The translations under genes were made by a program, and so were the position numbers. The notes beneath the pieces are model-generated. The model did no database searches, was not told where the DNA came from, and saw nothing but the letters and a program-made list of their open reading frames with translations. From Vibrio ostreae (GTDB lineage: Bacteria > Pseudomonadota > Gammaproteobacteria > Enterobacterales > Vibrionaceae): a stretch of DNA of 64,000 nt. The DNA lies in the NCBI RefSeq assembly GCF_019226825.1, contig NZ_CP076643.1, forward strand, positions 868,001 through 932,000, in the 5' to 3' direction. Below, one piece after another: positions 18,601-28,155 of this stretch. Within the stretch, counting starts at the first letter, position 1, and every line of letters starts with the position of its first letter.

Positions 18601-21600
18601 CGCGCTGAGCGAGCTCAATCTCGATGACAATGCGCCGGTATTTAACCCCAACGATCCGGATAACCCGGACGGGGCGCAATACGCGTTTGAATATAACGAA
18701 AACAGCACGGTCGATGATGTGCTGGGCACGGTGCAGGCCACGGATGCGGACGGTGAAGAGGTCACCTACAGCATCAAGCAGAACGTGTTTGACGGCGACA
18801 ACAACGCGCTGTTTACCATCGATGCAGAAAGCGGAGAGATCCGTCTGACCGACGCGGGCGTGGCGGCGTTTGCCAACGACTTTGAACTTGACCCGAACGA
18901 GCATATGCTGATGGTGACCGCGACCGAAGTGGTGGGGCTGGGCGAGCAGCAATCGACCGATATTCCGGTCGCGCTGAGCGAGCTCAATCTCGATGATAAC
19001 GCGCCGGTATTTAACCCCAACGATCCGGATAACCCGGACGGGGCGCAATACGCGTTTGAATATAACGAAAACAGCACGGTCAATGATGTGCTGGGCACGG
19101 TGCAGGCGACGGATGCGGATGGTGAAGAAGTCACCTACAGCATCAAAGAGAACGTGTTTGACGGCGACAACAACGCGCTGTTTACCATCGATGCCACCAC
19201 AGGGGCGATCCGTCTGACCGACGCGGGCGTGGCGGCGTTTGCCAACGACTTTGAACTCGACCCGAACGAGCATATGCTGATGGTGACCGCGACCGAAGTG
19301 GCGGGACTGGGCGAGCAGCAATCGACCGATATTCCGGTCGCGCTAAGCGAGCTCAATCTCGATGATAACGCGCCGGTATTTAACCCCAACGATCCGGATA
19401 ACCCGGACGGGGCGCAATACGCGTTTGAATATAACGAAAACAGCACGGTCGATGATGTGCTGGGCACGGTGCAGGCCACGGATGCGGACGGTGAAGAGGT
19501 CACCTACAGCATCAAGCAGAACGTGTTTGACGGCGACAACAACGCGCTGTTTACCATCGATGCAGAAAGCGGAGAGATCCGTCTGACTGACGCGGGCGTG
19601 GCGGCGTTTGCCAACGACTTTGAACTCGACCCGAACGAGCATATGCTAATGGTGACCGCGACCGAAGTGGCGGGGCTGGGCGAGCAGCAATCGACTGATA
19701 TTCCGGTCGCGCTGAGCGAGCTCAATCTCGATGACAATGCGCCGGTATTTAACCCCAACGATCCGGATAACCCGGACGGGGCGCAATACGCGTTTGAATA
19801 TAACGAAAACAGCACGGTCAATGATGTGCTGGGCACGGTGCAGGCGACGGATGCGGACGGTGAAGAAGTCACCTACAGCATCAAACAGAACGTGTTTGAC
19901 GGCGACAACAACGCGCTGTTTGCCATCGATGCCACCACAGGGGCGATCCGTCTGACTGACGCGGGCGTGGCGGCGTTTGCCAACGACTTTGAACTCGACC
20001 CGAACGAGCACATGCTGATGGTGACCGCGACCGAAGTGGCGGGGCTGGGTGAGCAGCAATCGACTGATATTCCGGTCGCGCTGAGCGAGCTCAATCTCGA
20101 TGATAACGCGCCGGTATTTAACCCCAACGATCCGGATAACCCGGACGGGGCGCAATACGCGTTTGAATATAACGAAAACAGCACGGTCGATGATGTGCTG
20201 GGCACGGTGCAGGCCACGGATGCGGACGGTGAAGAGGTCACCTACAGCATCAAGCAGAACGTGTTTGACGGCGACAACAACGCGCTGTTTACCATTGATG
20301 CCACCACAGGGGCGATCCGTCTGACCGACGCGGGCGTGGCGGCGTTTGCCAACGACTTTGAACTCGACCCGAACGAGCATATGCTGATGGTGACCGCGAC
20401 CGAAGTGGCGGGGCTGGGCGAGCAGCAATCGACCGATATTCCGGTCGCGCTGACCGAGCTCAATCTCGATGATAACGCGCCGGTATTTGACCCCAACGAT
20501 CCGGACGAAAACCGCTACGTGTTTGACTACTATGAAGGTCGGGTGATCACCAGTGAACTAGGTCGAGTATCGGCTTCAGACGCCGATGGGGAAAGAGTGA
20601 CTTATAGCATCACTCAAAATGTCTACTTTAACGGCATGGCATTATTTGCCATCAATGCCGTCACCGGTGTAATTAGCTTAACTTCAGAGGGGGTCGCGGC
20701 GTTTACGAATAATTATGAGTTGGCTACGAATACGCATAACCTGGTAGTGACAGCTACAGAGGATGAAGGCTTGGGCATGGTTAAGTCGACAGATATTGAT
20801 GTGATACTTAACGAGTTAAATATCGATGATGCCCCGATTGCGGAGAACTTTACCGTTCTGCTCAGCGATAACGTTGAAAGCACGATCGTGTTCGATTCGG
20901 ATGACCCACAGCAAGACCATATTTCGGATATAGACGATGATGCTGCCGGTATTCAGGTCATGATTGTGCTGACATCATTGCCTGAGACAGGAACCTTGCT
21001 CTATACCGATGAATTCGGTGTCACCCGTGAGCTGACAAACACCGATCTCTATGTGGAGGGAGGAGATAAAGTCTTGCTCGATCCGCATTACATCAGCTTC
21101 GTTCCTTCCGGGGATGAAGTGGTGATTGGCTCTTCAGAAGATGGCTCTTTAACTGATAACAACGATGGGACCTACACCTTTACGCTAGAGAATGGTAATC
21201 AGGTTGAAATCTCAGCAACTAAGGTCAACGGAAACCGGACCGTTGCTTCAGATGTTGATCTGATTAACCATAATACTCAGGGGACTGGTTTCTCTGTGGA
21301 AGGAGGGGGTGGTATCAATACTACCGAGACCCTGACCGTGGATTTTAGTGACAACCCATTCTACAAGATCAGCTTCGCGGTGGACGGACTGAATAATAAC
21401 CACGTTGCGACCGTAACGTTTACCTTCCTGGATGGATCGACGCACGTCGAATATTATGATGTGAATCAGGTTGATTATAGTTATGTGTCAAGTCAGCCAA
21501 TTGTTCAGATGGACTTTTCTGCATCCAGCAACGATGAAACGGCGGGTTCCAATTATGTCGTGACCTATCTGTCTGGCTCTGAAGTTGTTACCGAGGATAC

Positions 21601-22090
21601 CAGCTTTAATTACATGGCGGTCGATTCTGATGACCAGCTCAGTAACCAGGCCACGGTCACCCTGGATGCCGACAGTACCACGCCATCTTTTGATGTCGTC
21701 ATTGGAGAAGACGGTGAGCCTATCATCCACGCGCAAATGGGCAATGATCTGCTCATTGGCTACGGCGGTCAGGCGGATGTATTCACCTGGCTGGATGCGG
21801 CCCTGGACAACAGTACTGACGTGGTCAAAAACTTCGAACGAGGCAGCGATACTTTAGACCTGACATCGGTGTTGAGCGATGATGAAACCTTCAACGATCT
21901 GCTGGCAAAAATCAGTATTGATGAAGTGGAAAGCGGCGATGAAGACCTCACGCTGAGAGTGGACCATGATGGTGGCGAACAGACCATCATCATTGAAAAT
22001 GGTGTTGATATTTTCGACATCACAGGTGCGCTGGATACGGATACCGCCAACGCGATACTTAACCAAATAGTCAAAAATGATACCGTTTAA
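15698..22090 (+). CDS. frhA: Giant cadherin-repeat RTX adhesin with LapG-type retention module (FrhA-like)
   Basis: 2130 residues from ATG 15698, which has AAGGA 9 bases upstream; ATGs at 15689 and 15692 are in frame. The N terminus is a LapA-type retention module. DPTQ at 81-84 is followed by the LapG cleavage motif TAAG at 90-93 (DNA 15965-15976) and a Ser/Thr-rich start of the secreted part. A VCBS-type domain follows (about 165-245), then one divergent cadherin-like repeat, ten nearly identical 123-residue repeats, one more divergent repeat, a T1SS-143-like domain, and a C-terminal type I secretion target with GNDLLIGYGGQADVF. The model is a protein held in the outer-membrane channel by its N terminus and released by LapG when c-di-GMP falls. 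Neighbours match V. cholerae frhA (between nspC and nhaA), and the symbol rests on that and on the domains. Confidence 0.85.
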   Translation: MNTRTLASTMLANVTLIIDRNGQFREQAANMPLRPGDVVVQVSEGPNPQVTAELVSPANTANTNLDGEIAQIIQQLELGADPTQNPDLATAAGGTNGSSLTTSASISRTGDEVLASTSFDTSGLEGLGLSATQSLALTDLVADTVTTLLLSGSDSAEADETDEPVTLEGVLQVEGADGLTFIAQQDVAGDYGQFSIDADGNWVFVANSAFDELNTGDSIVDQFQVVGTDGSTHTVTVIINGTNDVPVFVDVNDAGDYSFSYDEGQTEGQTIGQVSAIDPDNEVLAFSIKNNVQDEQGNDLFQINSETGEISLTAAGVASLANDYELPANTHGIVVTVTEVDGNGTPQSADIDVILMERDIDDNAPVFNPNDPDNPDGAQYAFEYNENSTVDDVLGTVQATDADGEEVTYSIKQNVFDGDNNALFTIDATTGAIRLTDAGVAAFANDFELDPNEHKLMVTATEVAGLGEQQSTDIPVALSELNLDDNAPVFNPNDPDNPDGAQYAFEYNENSTVDDVLGTVQATDADGEEVTYSIKQNVFDGDNNALFAIDATTGAIRLTDAGVAAFANDFELDPNEHMLMVTATEVAGLGEQQSTDIPVALSELNLDDNAPVFNPNDPDNPDGAQYAFEYNENSTVDDVLGTVQATDADGEEVTYSIKQNVFDGDNNALFTIDATTGAIRLTDAGVAAFANDFELDPNEHKLMVTATEVAGLGEQQSTDIPVALSELNLDDNAPVFNPNDPDNPDGAQYAFEYNENSTVDDVLGTVQATDADGEEVTYSIKQNVFDGDNNALFAIDATTGAIRLTDAGVAAFANDFELDPNEHMLMVTATEVAGLGEQQSTDIPVALSELNLDDNAPVFNPNDPDNPDGAQYAFEYNENSTVDDVLGTVQATDADGEEVTYSIKQNVFDGDNNALFTIDATTGAIRLTDAGVAAFANDFELDPNEHKLMVTATEVAGLGEQQSTDIPVALSELNLDDNAPVFNPNDPDNPDGAQYAFEYNENSTVDDVLGTVQATDADGEEVTYSIKQNVFDGDNNALFTIDAESGEIRLTDAGVAAFANDFELDPNEHMLMVTATEVVGLGEQQSTDIPVALSELNLDDNAPVFNPNDPDNPDGAQYAFEYNENSTVNDVLGTVQATDADGEEVTYSIKENVFDGDNNALFTIDATTGAIRLTDAGVAAFANDFELDPNEHMLMVTATEVAGLGEQQSTDIPVALSELNLDDNAPVFNPNDPDNPDGAQYAFEYNENSTVDDVLGTVQATDADGEEVTYSIKQNVFDGDNNALFTIDAESGEIRLTDAGVAAFANDFELDPNEHMLMVTATEVAGLGEQQSTDIPVALSELNLDDNAPVFNPNDPDNPDGAQYAFEYNENSTVNDVLGTVQATDADGEEVTYSIKQNVFDGDNNALFAIDATTGAIRLTDAGVAAFANDFELDPNEHMLMVTATEVAGLGEQQSTDIPVALSELNLDDNAPVFNPNDPDNPDGAQYAFEYNENSTVDDVLGTVQATDADGEEVTYSIKQNVFDGDNNALFTIDATTGAIRLTDAGVAAFANDFELDPNEHMLMVTATEVAGLGEQQSTDIPVALTELNLDDNAPVFDPNDPDENRYVFDYYEGRVITSELGRVSASDADGERVTYSITQNVYFNGMALFAINAVTGVISLTSEGVAAFTNNYELATNTHNLVVTATEDEGLGMVKSTDIDVILNELNIDDAPIAENFTVLLSDNVESTIVFDSDDPQQDHISDIDDDAAGIQVMIVLTSLPETGTLLYTDEFGVTRELTNTDLYVEGGDKVLLDPHYISFVPSGDEVVIGSSEDGSLTDNNDGTYTFTLENGNQVEISATKVNGNRTVASDVDLINHNTQGTGFSVEGGGGINTTETLTVDFSDNPFYKISFAVDGLNNNHVATVTFTFLDGSTHVEYYDVNQVDYSYVSSQPIVQMDFSASSNDETAGSNYVVTYLSGSEVVTEDTSFNYMAVDSDDQLSNQATVTLDADSTTPSFDVVIGEDGEPIIHAQMGNDLLIGYGGQADVFTWLDAALDNSTDVVKNFERGSDTLDLTSVLSDDETFNDLLAKISIDEVESGDEDLTLRVDHDGGEQTIIIENGVDIFDITGALDTDTANAILNQIVKNDTV
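16778..20467 (+). repeat. Ten tandem 369-bp cadherin-like repeat units
   Basis: Ten in-frame copies of a 369-bp (123-codon) unit start at 16778, 17147, 17516, 17885, 18254, 18623, 18992, 19361, 19730 and 20099. Each begins DDNAPVF and contains the calcium-ligand motif DADGE. Copies differ at a few positions only: Thr/Ala-Ile-Asp, ATTGA versus AESGE, His-Lys versus His-Met, STVDD versus STVND, one KEN for KQN and one VVG for VAG. The copies at 17147 and 17885 look identical base for base. Copy number may vary between strains or be misassembled. Confidence 0.97.
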
Positions 22091-22108
22091 TTAAGTGACC
22101 TGACATAG

Positions 22109-22146
22109 CCTCCGTTTAACCGACGGAGGTTGTGTAATTTCTTACT
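22109..22146 (+). terminator. Possible terminator after the adhesin gene
   Basis: CCTCCGT and ACGGAGG pair across a 7-base loop at 22109-22129, followed by a mixed T-rich stretch. It lies 19 bp after the adhesin stop. The weak T tract lowers confidence. Confidence 0.55.
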
Positions 22147-22233
22147 TTTATAACTTTCTGAATATTCGATAATTGTTATATTTTCTGTTGACTTAGTTGT
22201 AATTTATCGTTGAAAAGTGATTGCAGCGGAAAG

Positions 22234-22476
22234 TCATTTTATGGTAATTTCCGCAACAATCTCGGACAGTGCTTCTGGGGGATACGCGTAGTGACCATTC
22301 AGGCTGATTGGGACATTACGTAGGGTAGGTATCAGCAAGCCCTTTTGCTGATAGACGGGATACTCTTGCTGTGGGAACAGCATGTGAATGGGAAACCCAA
22401 CATTGAACTCACTTAACTTACACACATTAATCAGCTTTGTACTTCCTCTGTGCCCTGTTCGCCAGGACAGTAGCAT
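22234..22476 (-). CDS. Small protein of unknown function
   Basis: 80 residues, 17 of them aromatic, Pro or His, with no signal peptide, membrane segment or known motif that I recognise. AAGG lies 7 bases before the ATG at 22476, and amino-acid composition is balanced as in a real protein. It is encoded opposite to, and between, the adhesin and the norspermidine operon, in a region otherwise free of genes. It could be a real conserved Vibrio ORF or chance. The remaining 170 bp to 22645 should hold the promoter of the downstream operon. Confidence 0.45.
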   Translation of the reverse strand: MLLSWRTGHRGSTKLINVCKLSEFNVGFPIHMLFPQQEYPVYQQKGLLIPTLRNVPISLNGHYAYPPEALSEIVAEITIK

Positions 22477-22645
22477 AACCGAACCTTGATTCCTGTTTTT
22501 TAGTGATTAGTCATCAAGCTGATGACCTTTAAGTTAATTCCGAATTTGTCTGCGGACACAGTCGGGACGTTTTGCTATTTGTCATTTCTCTTATCAACCA
22601 TTTCCCGAGAAATAGACAGAACTTTAACCATTCAAGGGGACGAAG

Positions 22646-25531
22646 ATGAGTACAGCCTTTGAAGTCGATAACGCTATCGCAACTATGTTTTCCAACCAAG
22701 TACCAGTATTAGACGGTACTTATGATCTAACTCCGGATGACGTCCTTCTTGAACAGGCAGAACATGAGTCCGCAGTGCGTTCATACCCACGCCGTTTACC
22801 GATTGCTATCAAGCAGGCTTTTGGCTGTCTGGTAGAAGATACCCGTGGTCAGATCTTTTTGGACTGTCTTGCAGGTGCAGGTACGCTGGCACTTGGTTAC
22901 AACCACCCAGAAATCAATCAGGCTCTGAAAGATCAACTGGATTCAGGTCTTCCTTACCAGACTCTGGATATTGCCACTAAAGCAAAAACCAACTTCATCA
23001 AAGCGGTGAAGGGATTCCTGCCAGAAGAACTGGGTAACAACTGTGTGATTCAGTTCTGTGGACCATCGGGTGCTGATGCGGTAGAAGCTGCTATCAAACT
23101 GGCTAAGCAAACCACAGGTCGTAACACCCTGTTCGCGTTCCGTGGTGCATACCATGGTATGACGAATGGCACCATGGGTATGATGGGTAACCTGAATACG
23201 AAAGCACGTCGTACCGGCCTGATGTCAGACGTACACTTCATGCCTTTCCCATACAACCTACGTTGTCCGTTTGGTCTGGGTGGCGATGAAGGTGCGAAAG
23301 CGAGCATCCGTTACATTGAGCGTCTGCTGAACGACGACGAAGCGGGCATCATGAAGCCGGCTGCGATCTTCGTAGAACCGGTTCAGGGCGAAGGTGGTGT
23401 CATTCCAGCACCAGCATTTTTCCTGCGTGAACTGCGTCGTATCTGTGACGAGCACGGCATCCTGCTGATTTTTGATGAAATCCAGTGTGGTGTGGGTAAA
23501 TCTGGCTACAACTTCGCATTCGAAGAAGCGGGCATCGTACCTGACGTACTGTGTCTGTCTAAAGCGATCGGTGGTGGTATGCCAATGTCTCTGCTGGTGA
23601 TTAACAAGCAACACGATACCTGGAAACCGGGTGAGCACACCGGTACATTCCGTGGTAACCAGCTGGCAATGGTATCGGGTGCGAAAGCACTGGAAATCAT
23701 TCAGCGTGATAACCTGGTTGAACAGGCGAATATCAAAGGCCAATACCTGCGTATGGGTCTGGAAAAAATTCAAAGCCGCGTAAACTGCGTTGCAGAAGTG
23801 CGTGGTAAAGGTTTGATGCTGGGTCTGGAAATCAAAGATCCAAGCGGTGAGCTGAACAAATTTGGTGAGCCAAAAGCGGCACCACAACTGACTCTGGACA
23901 TTCAGCGTGCAGCGCTGGAGCGTGGCCTGATGGTTGAAAAAGGTGGCCGTGAAGGTTCGGTTATCCGTTTCCTTCCACCGCTGGTCATCTCATTTGAACA
24001 GATTGACTTTGCTCTGCGCGTGCTGGAAGAAGCAATGCTGGTTGCCGGCGGCGGTCAAAAAGACCCTGAGCAGGCAAACCAAGAGTGGAAAAAGCATTTC
24101 ATTCATACCGGTCATATGGGCAGCCAGGAGTTTGCTCAGGTAATGAACCACACGACCGCTGCAATGAAAGCCGTATTTGAAGAAGTCGATGCACCGTACT
24201 CTGGTATTGATCCTAAAGCGCTGGAAGCAGCGATTTACGCGGTTGATCTGGATAACAAGAATGCGTCACTGAAAGAGGTGATTACCGATACCGCTGAACT
24301 GGTGGCTAAGAACTCTATCATCGTTCAGCACCCGGATTGTATTGCACACCTGCATACGCCGCCGCTGATGCCTTCTGTTGTGGCTGAAGCCATCATCGCG
24401 TCTCTGAACCAATCAATGGATTCATGGGATCAGTCTTCTGCAGCAACCTTCGTTGAGCAGAAAGTGATTGACTGGATGTGTGAAAAATATGAGCTGGGCG
24501 CGCAAGCGGACGGTATCTTCACCAGTGGTGGTACTCAGAGTAACCAGATGGGTCTGATGCTGGCGCGTGACTGGATTGCTGACAAGCTGAGCGGTCACTC
24601 GATTCAGAAACTGGGTCTGCCTGACTATGCTGACAAACTGCGTATCGTGTGTTCGAAGAAATCACACTTTACTGTTCAGAAGTCTGCTTCTTGGATGGGA
24701 CTGGGTGAGAAAGCGATCCTGGCTGTCGATGCTCTGCCAAACGGCACCATGGATGTGACCAAGCTTGAAGCTGTGGTTGAACAAGCGAAAGCAGACGGCC
24801 TGATCCCATTTGCTATCGTAGGTACTGCAGGTACTACTGACCACGGTGCTATCGATGATCTGGTGACGATCGCTGACGTTGCTGACAAGCACGAAATGTG
24901 GATGCATGTGGACAGCGCATACGGTGGCGCTCTGATTCTGAGCAGCCATAAAGATCGTCTGAGTGGTATTGAACGCGCGCAATCAGTGAGCGTTGACTTC
25001 CACAAGCTGTTCTTCCAAACCATCAGCTGTGGCGCGCTGCTGCTGAAAGATAAGAGCAAATTCAAGTACCTGCTACACCATGCAGATTACCTGAACCGTG
25101 AGCATGACACGCTGCCAAACCTGGTTGATAAGTCTATCTCAACAACAAAACGCTTTGATGCCCTGAAAGTGTTTATGACCATGCAAAACGTAGGTCCTAA
25201 ACAAATGGGCGCAATGTACGATCACTTGCTGGATCAAACCCAACAAGTGGCCGAATTGGTTCGTCAGCATGAAGCTTTTGAGCTTCTGGCTGAACCATCT
25301 TTGTCTACCGTGTTATTCCGCGCGGTAAACAATCAGGCGTCTGACCTGGATGCACTGAACAAAGTTGTTCGTCTGGAAGCCCTGGTACGTGGCGTAGCTG
25401 TACTTGGCGAAACCATTGTGGATGGCAAAACTGCCTTGAAATTCACAATCTTGAACCCATGCTTAAAGACTTCGGATTTCGAAGCTTTACTGGCTAAAAT
25501 TGAAACTCTGGCTATTGAGCTAGCGAAATAA
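22646..25531 (+). CDS. Fused 2,4-diaminobutyrate aminotransferase / 2,4-diaminobutyrate decarboxylase
   Basis: 961 residues with two PLP enzymes in one chain. Residues 1 to about 455 are a class III aminotransferase: GPSGADAVEAAIKLAKQTTG, YHGMT, EPVQGEGG, FDEIQCGVGKSG and the PLP lysine in LSKAIGGGMP. It makes L-2,4-diaminobutyrate from aspartate semialdehyde and glutamate. Residues from about 480 to 961 are a group II decarboxylase: SGGTQSNQMGLMLARD, HVDSAYGGA and the PLP lysine in VDFHKLFFQ, giving 1,3-diaminopropane. The fusion is characteristic of Vibrio. It is followed after 15 bp by carboxynorspermidine synthase, which uses the product. AAGGGGACGAAG precedes the start. Confidence 0.95.
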   Translation: MSTAFEVDNAIATMFSNQVPVLDGTYDLTPDDVLLEQAEHESAVRSYPRRLPIAIKQAFGCLVEDTRGQIFLDCLAGAGTLALGYNHPEINQALKDQLDSGLPYQTLDIATKAKTNFIKAVKGFLPEELGNNCVIQFCGPSGADAVEAAIKLAKQTTGRNTLFAFRGAYHGMTNGTMGMMGNLNTKARRTGLMSDVHFMPFPYNLRCPFGLGGDEGAKASIRYIERLLNDDEAGIMKPAAIFVEPVQGEGGVIPAPAFFLRELRRICDEHGILLIFDEIQCGVGKSGYNFAFEEAGIVPDVLCLSKAIGGGMPMSLLVINKQHDTWKPGEHTGTFRGNQLAMVSGAKALEIIQRDNLVEQANIKGQYLRMGLEKIQSRVNCVAEVRGKGLMLGLEIKDPSGELNKFGEPKAAPQLTLDIQRAALERGLMVEKGGREGSVIRFLPPLVISFEQIDFALRVLEEAMLVAGGGQKDPEQANQEWKKHFIHTGHMGSQEFAQVMNHTTAAMKAVFEEVDAPYSGIDPKALEAAIYAVDLDNKNASLKEVITDTAELVAKNSIIVQHPDCIAHLHTPPLMPSVVAEAIIASLNQSMDSWDQSSAATFVEQKVIDWMCEKYELGAQADGIFTSGGTQSNQMGLMLARDWIADKLSGHSIQKLGLPDYADKLRIVCSKKSHFTVQKSASWMGLGEKAILAVDALPNGTMDVTKLEAVVEQAKADGLIPFAIVGTAGTTDHGAIDDLVTIADVADKHEMWMHVDSAYGGALILSSHKDRLSGIERAQSVSVDFHKLFFQTISCGALLLKDKSKFKYLLHHADYLNREHDTLPNLVDKSISTTKRFDALKVFMTMQNVGPKQMGAMYDHLLDQTQQVAELVRQHEAFELLAEPSLSTVLFRAVNNQASDLDALNKVVRLEALVRGVAVLGETIVDGKTALKFTILNPCLKTSDFEALLAKIETLAIELAK

Positions 25532-25546
25532 AGGTATACGGATACT

Positions 25547-26791
25547 ATGTCTATTCTACAGATTGGGGCGGGCGGCGTTGGCTGGGTGGTCGCACATAAA
25601 GCGGCACAGAACAACGACGTGCTGGGTGATATTACCATAGCTTCGCGTTCTATCGCGAAGTGTGAGAAGATCATTGAATCAATCAAGGGTAAACAAAACC
25701 TGAAAGATTCTACTAAGAAGCTAGAAGCTCGTTCAGTGAATGCTGACGATGTAGACGCTTTGGTCGCGTTAATCGAACAAGTAAAACCGGACCTGGTGAT
25801 CAACGCCGGTCCTCCATGGGTTAACGTGCCAATCATGGAAGCCTGTTATCGTGCAAAAGTGTCCTATATGGACACTTCTGTTGCGGTTGATCTGTGCTCT
25901 GAAGGTCAGCAAGTACCTGAAGCGTACGATCAGCAGTGGGCATATCGTGATAAGTTTAAACAAGCGGGTATCACCGGCATACTGGGCGCGGGTTTCGACC
26001 CGGGCGTAGTGAGTGTGTTTGCCGCTTACGCGGCAAAACATCTGTTTGATGAAATCGATACTATCGATGTGATGGACATCAACGCGGGTGACCACGGTAA
26101 AAAGTTCGCCACTAACTTTGATCCTGAAACCAACATGCTGGAAATTCAGGGCGACTCTTTCTTCTGGGAAGAGGGTGAGTGGAAACAAGTACCGTGTCAC
26201 ACTCGTATGATGGAGTTCGATTTCCCTAACTGTGGTCCTTTCAAGGTGTACTCTATGGCGCACGATGAAGTTCGTTCGCTGAAAGAGTATATCCCGGCTA
26301 AGCGCATTGAATTCTGGATGGGATTCGGTGACAGCTACCTGAACTACTTCAACTGCATGCGTGACATCGGTTTGCTTAACCCGGAACCTGTGACTCTGCA
26401 CGATGGTACCAGTGTTCATCCTCTGCACGTGCTGAAAGCACTGCTGCCGGATCCGACGTCTCTGGCGCCGGGCTATACTGGTCTCACTTGCATCGGTACC
26501 TGGGTTCAGGGCAAAAAGAATGGCGAGCAGCGCAGTGTCTTCATTTACAACAATGCGGACCATGAAGTGGCTTACCAGGACGTTGAGCATCAGGCCATTG
26601 CTTACACTACAGGTGTACCGGCAATCACCGCTGCTCTGCAATTCTTCCGTGGCGAATGGGCTCAAGCTGGCGTGTTCAACATGGAGCAGTTGAATCCGGA
26701 TCCGTTCCTGGAAACCATGCCATCAATCGGCCTGGACTGGGAAATTCAGGAGCTGCAACCTAGCGAACCAGTTATCAACATTCTGAAGTAA
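25547..26791 (+). CDS. Carboxynorspermidine synthase (saccharopine dehydrogenase family)
   Basis: 414 residues. The Rossmann motif is at the N terminus (QIGAGGVGWVVAHKAA), and a saccharopine dehydrogenase-like C-terminal domain follows with GLTCIGTWVQG. The enzyme reductively condenses 1,3-diaminopropane with aspartate semialdehyde, using NADPH, to give carboxynorspermidine. It lies 15 bp after the aminotransferase/decarboxylase fusion and before nspC, so substrate and product enzymes flank it. AAAGGTA precedes the ATG. Confidence 0.93.
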   Translation: MSILQIGAGGVGWVVAHKAAQNNDVLGDITIASRSIAKCEKIIESIKGKQNLKDSTKKLEARSVNADDVDALVALIEQVKPDLVINAGPPWVNVPIMEACYRAKVSYMDTSVAVDLCSEGQQVPEAYDQQWAYRDKFKQAGITGILGAGFDPGVVSVFAAYAAKHLFDEIDTIDVMDINAGDHGKKFATNFDPETNMLEIQGDSFFWEEGEWKQVPCHTRMMEFDFPNCGPFKVYSMAHDEVRSLKEYIPAKRIEFWMGFGDSYLNYFNCMRDIGLLNPEPVTLHDGTSVHPLHVLKALLPDPTSLAPGYTGLTCIGTWVQGKKNGEQRSVFIYNNADHEVAYQDVEHQAIAYTTGVPAITAALQFFRGEWAQAGVFNMEQLNPDPFLETMPSIGLDWEIQELQPSEPVINILK

Positions 26792-26841
26792 TTTTGACTT
26801 ACGGTTTGTCAGTTGAAATGAACTTAGATTGAGATGCAATA

Positions 26842-26871
26842 AACAGCCGTCACTTGTGATGGCTGTTTTTT
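26842..26871 (+). terminator. Terminator-like hairpin between carboxynorspermidine synthase and nspC
   Basis: AACAGCCGTCA and TGATGGCTGTT pair (one G-U) around a short loop, followed by TTTTTT. It lies 50 bp after the synthase stop and 57 bp before nspC. If active, nspC depends on read-through or on its own promoter. Confidence 0.8.
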
Positions 26872-26913
26872 CCATTTAAAGACTCAAATGATGATGCCTG
26901 CAGCAGGCAGTAA

Positions 26914-28062
<1,149 letters not shown>

Positions 28063-28085
28063 TACCGTTGCCGCTTTGACAGCAT

Positions 28086-28117
28086 AAAAAAATCCACCGC
28101 TAACGGTGGATTTTTTA
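28086..28117. terminator. Bidirectional terminator between nspC and the chemoreceptor gene
   Basis: AATCCACCG, loop CTAA, CGGTGGATT, flanked by an A tract on the left and a T tract on the right, so it can serve both convergent genes. Confidence 0.92.
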
Positions 28118-28155
28118 TTCGTGCCGATGTGGTTATGTGGTGGCCGGAACCCTTA

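Noticed and set aside
16778..20467. CRISPR-like regular repetition
   Set aside because: The units are 369 bp, in frame and coding, with no short repeat/spacer structure.
16595..20496. Long minus-strand open frames (up to 383 codons) and plus-strand alternate frames opposite the adhesin repeats
   Set aside because: They recur with the 369-bp period and only reflect the repeated, stop-poor sequence of the adhesin gene; none has a ribosome site or a known domain.
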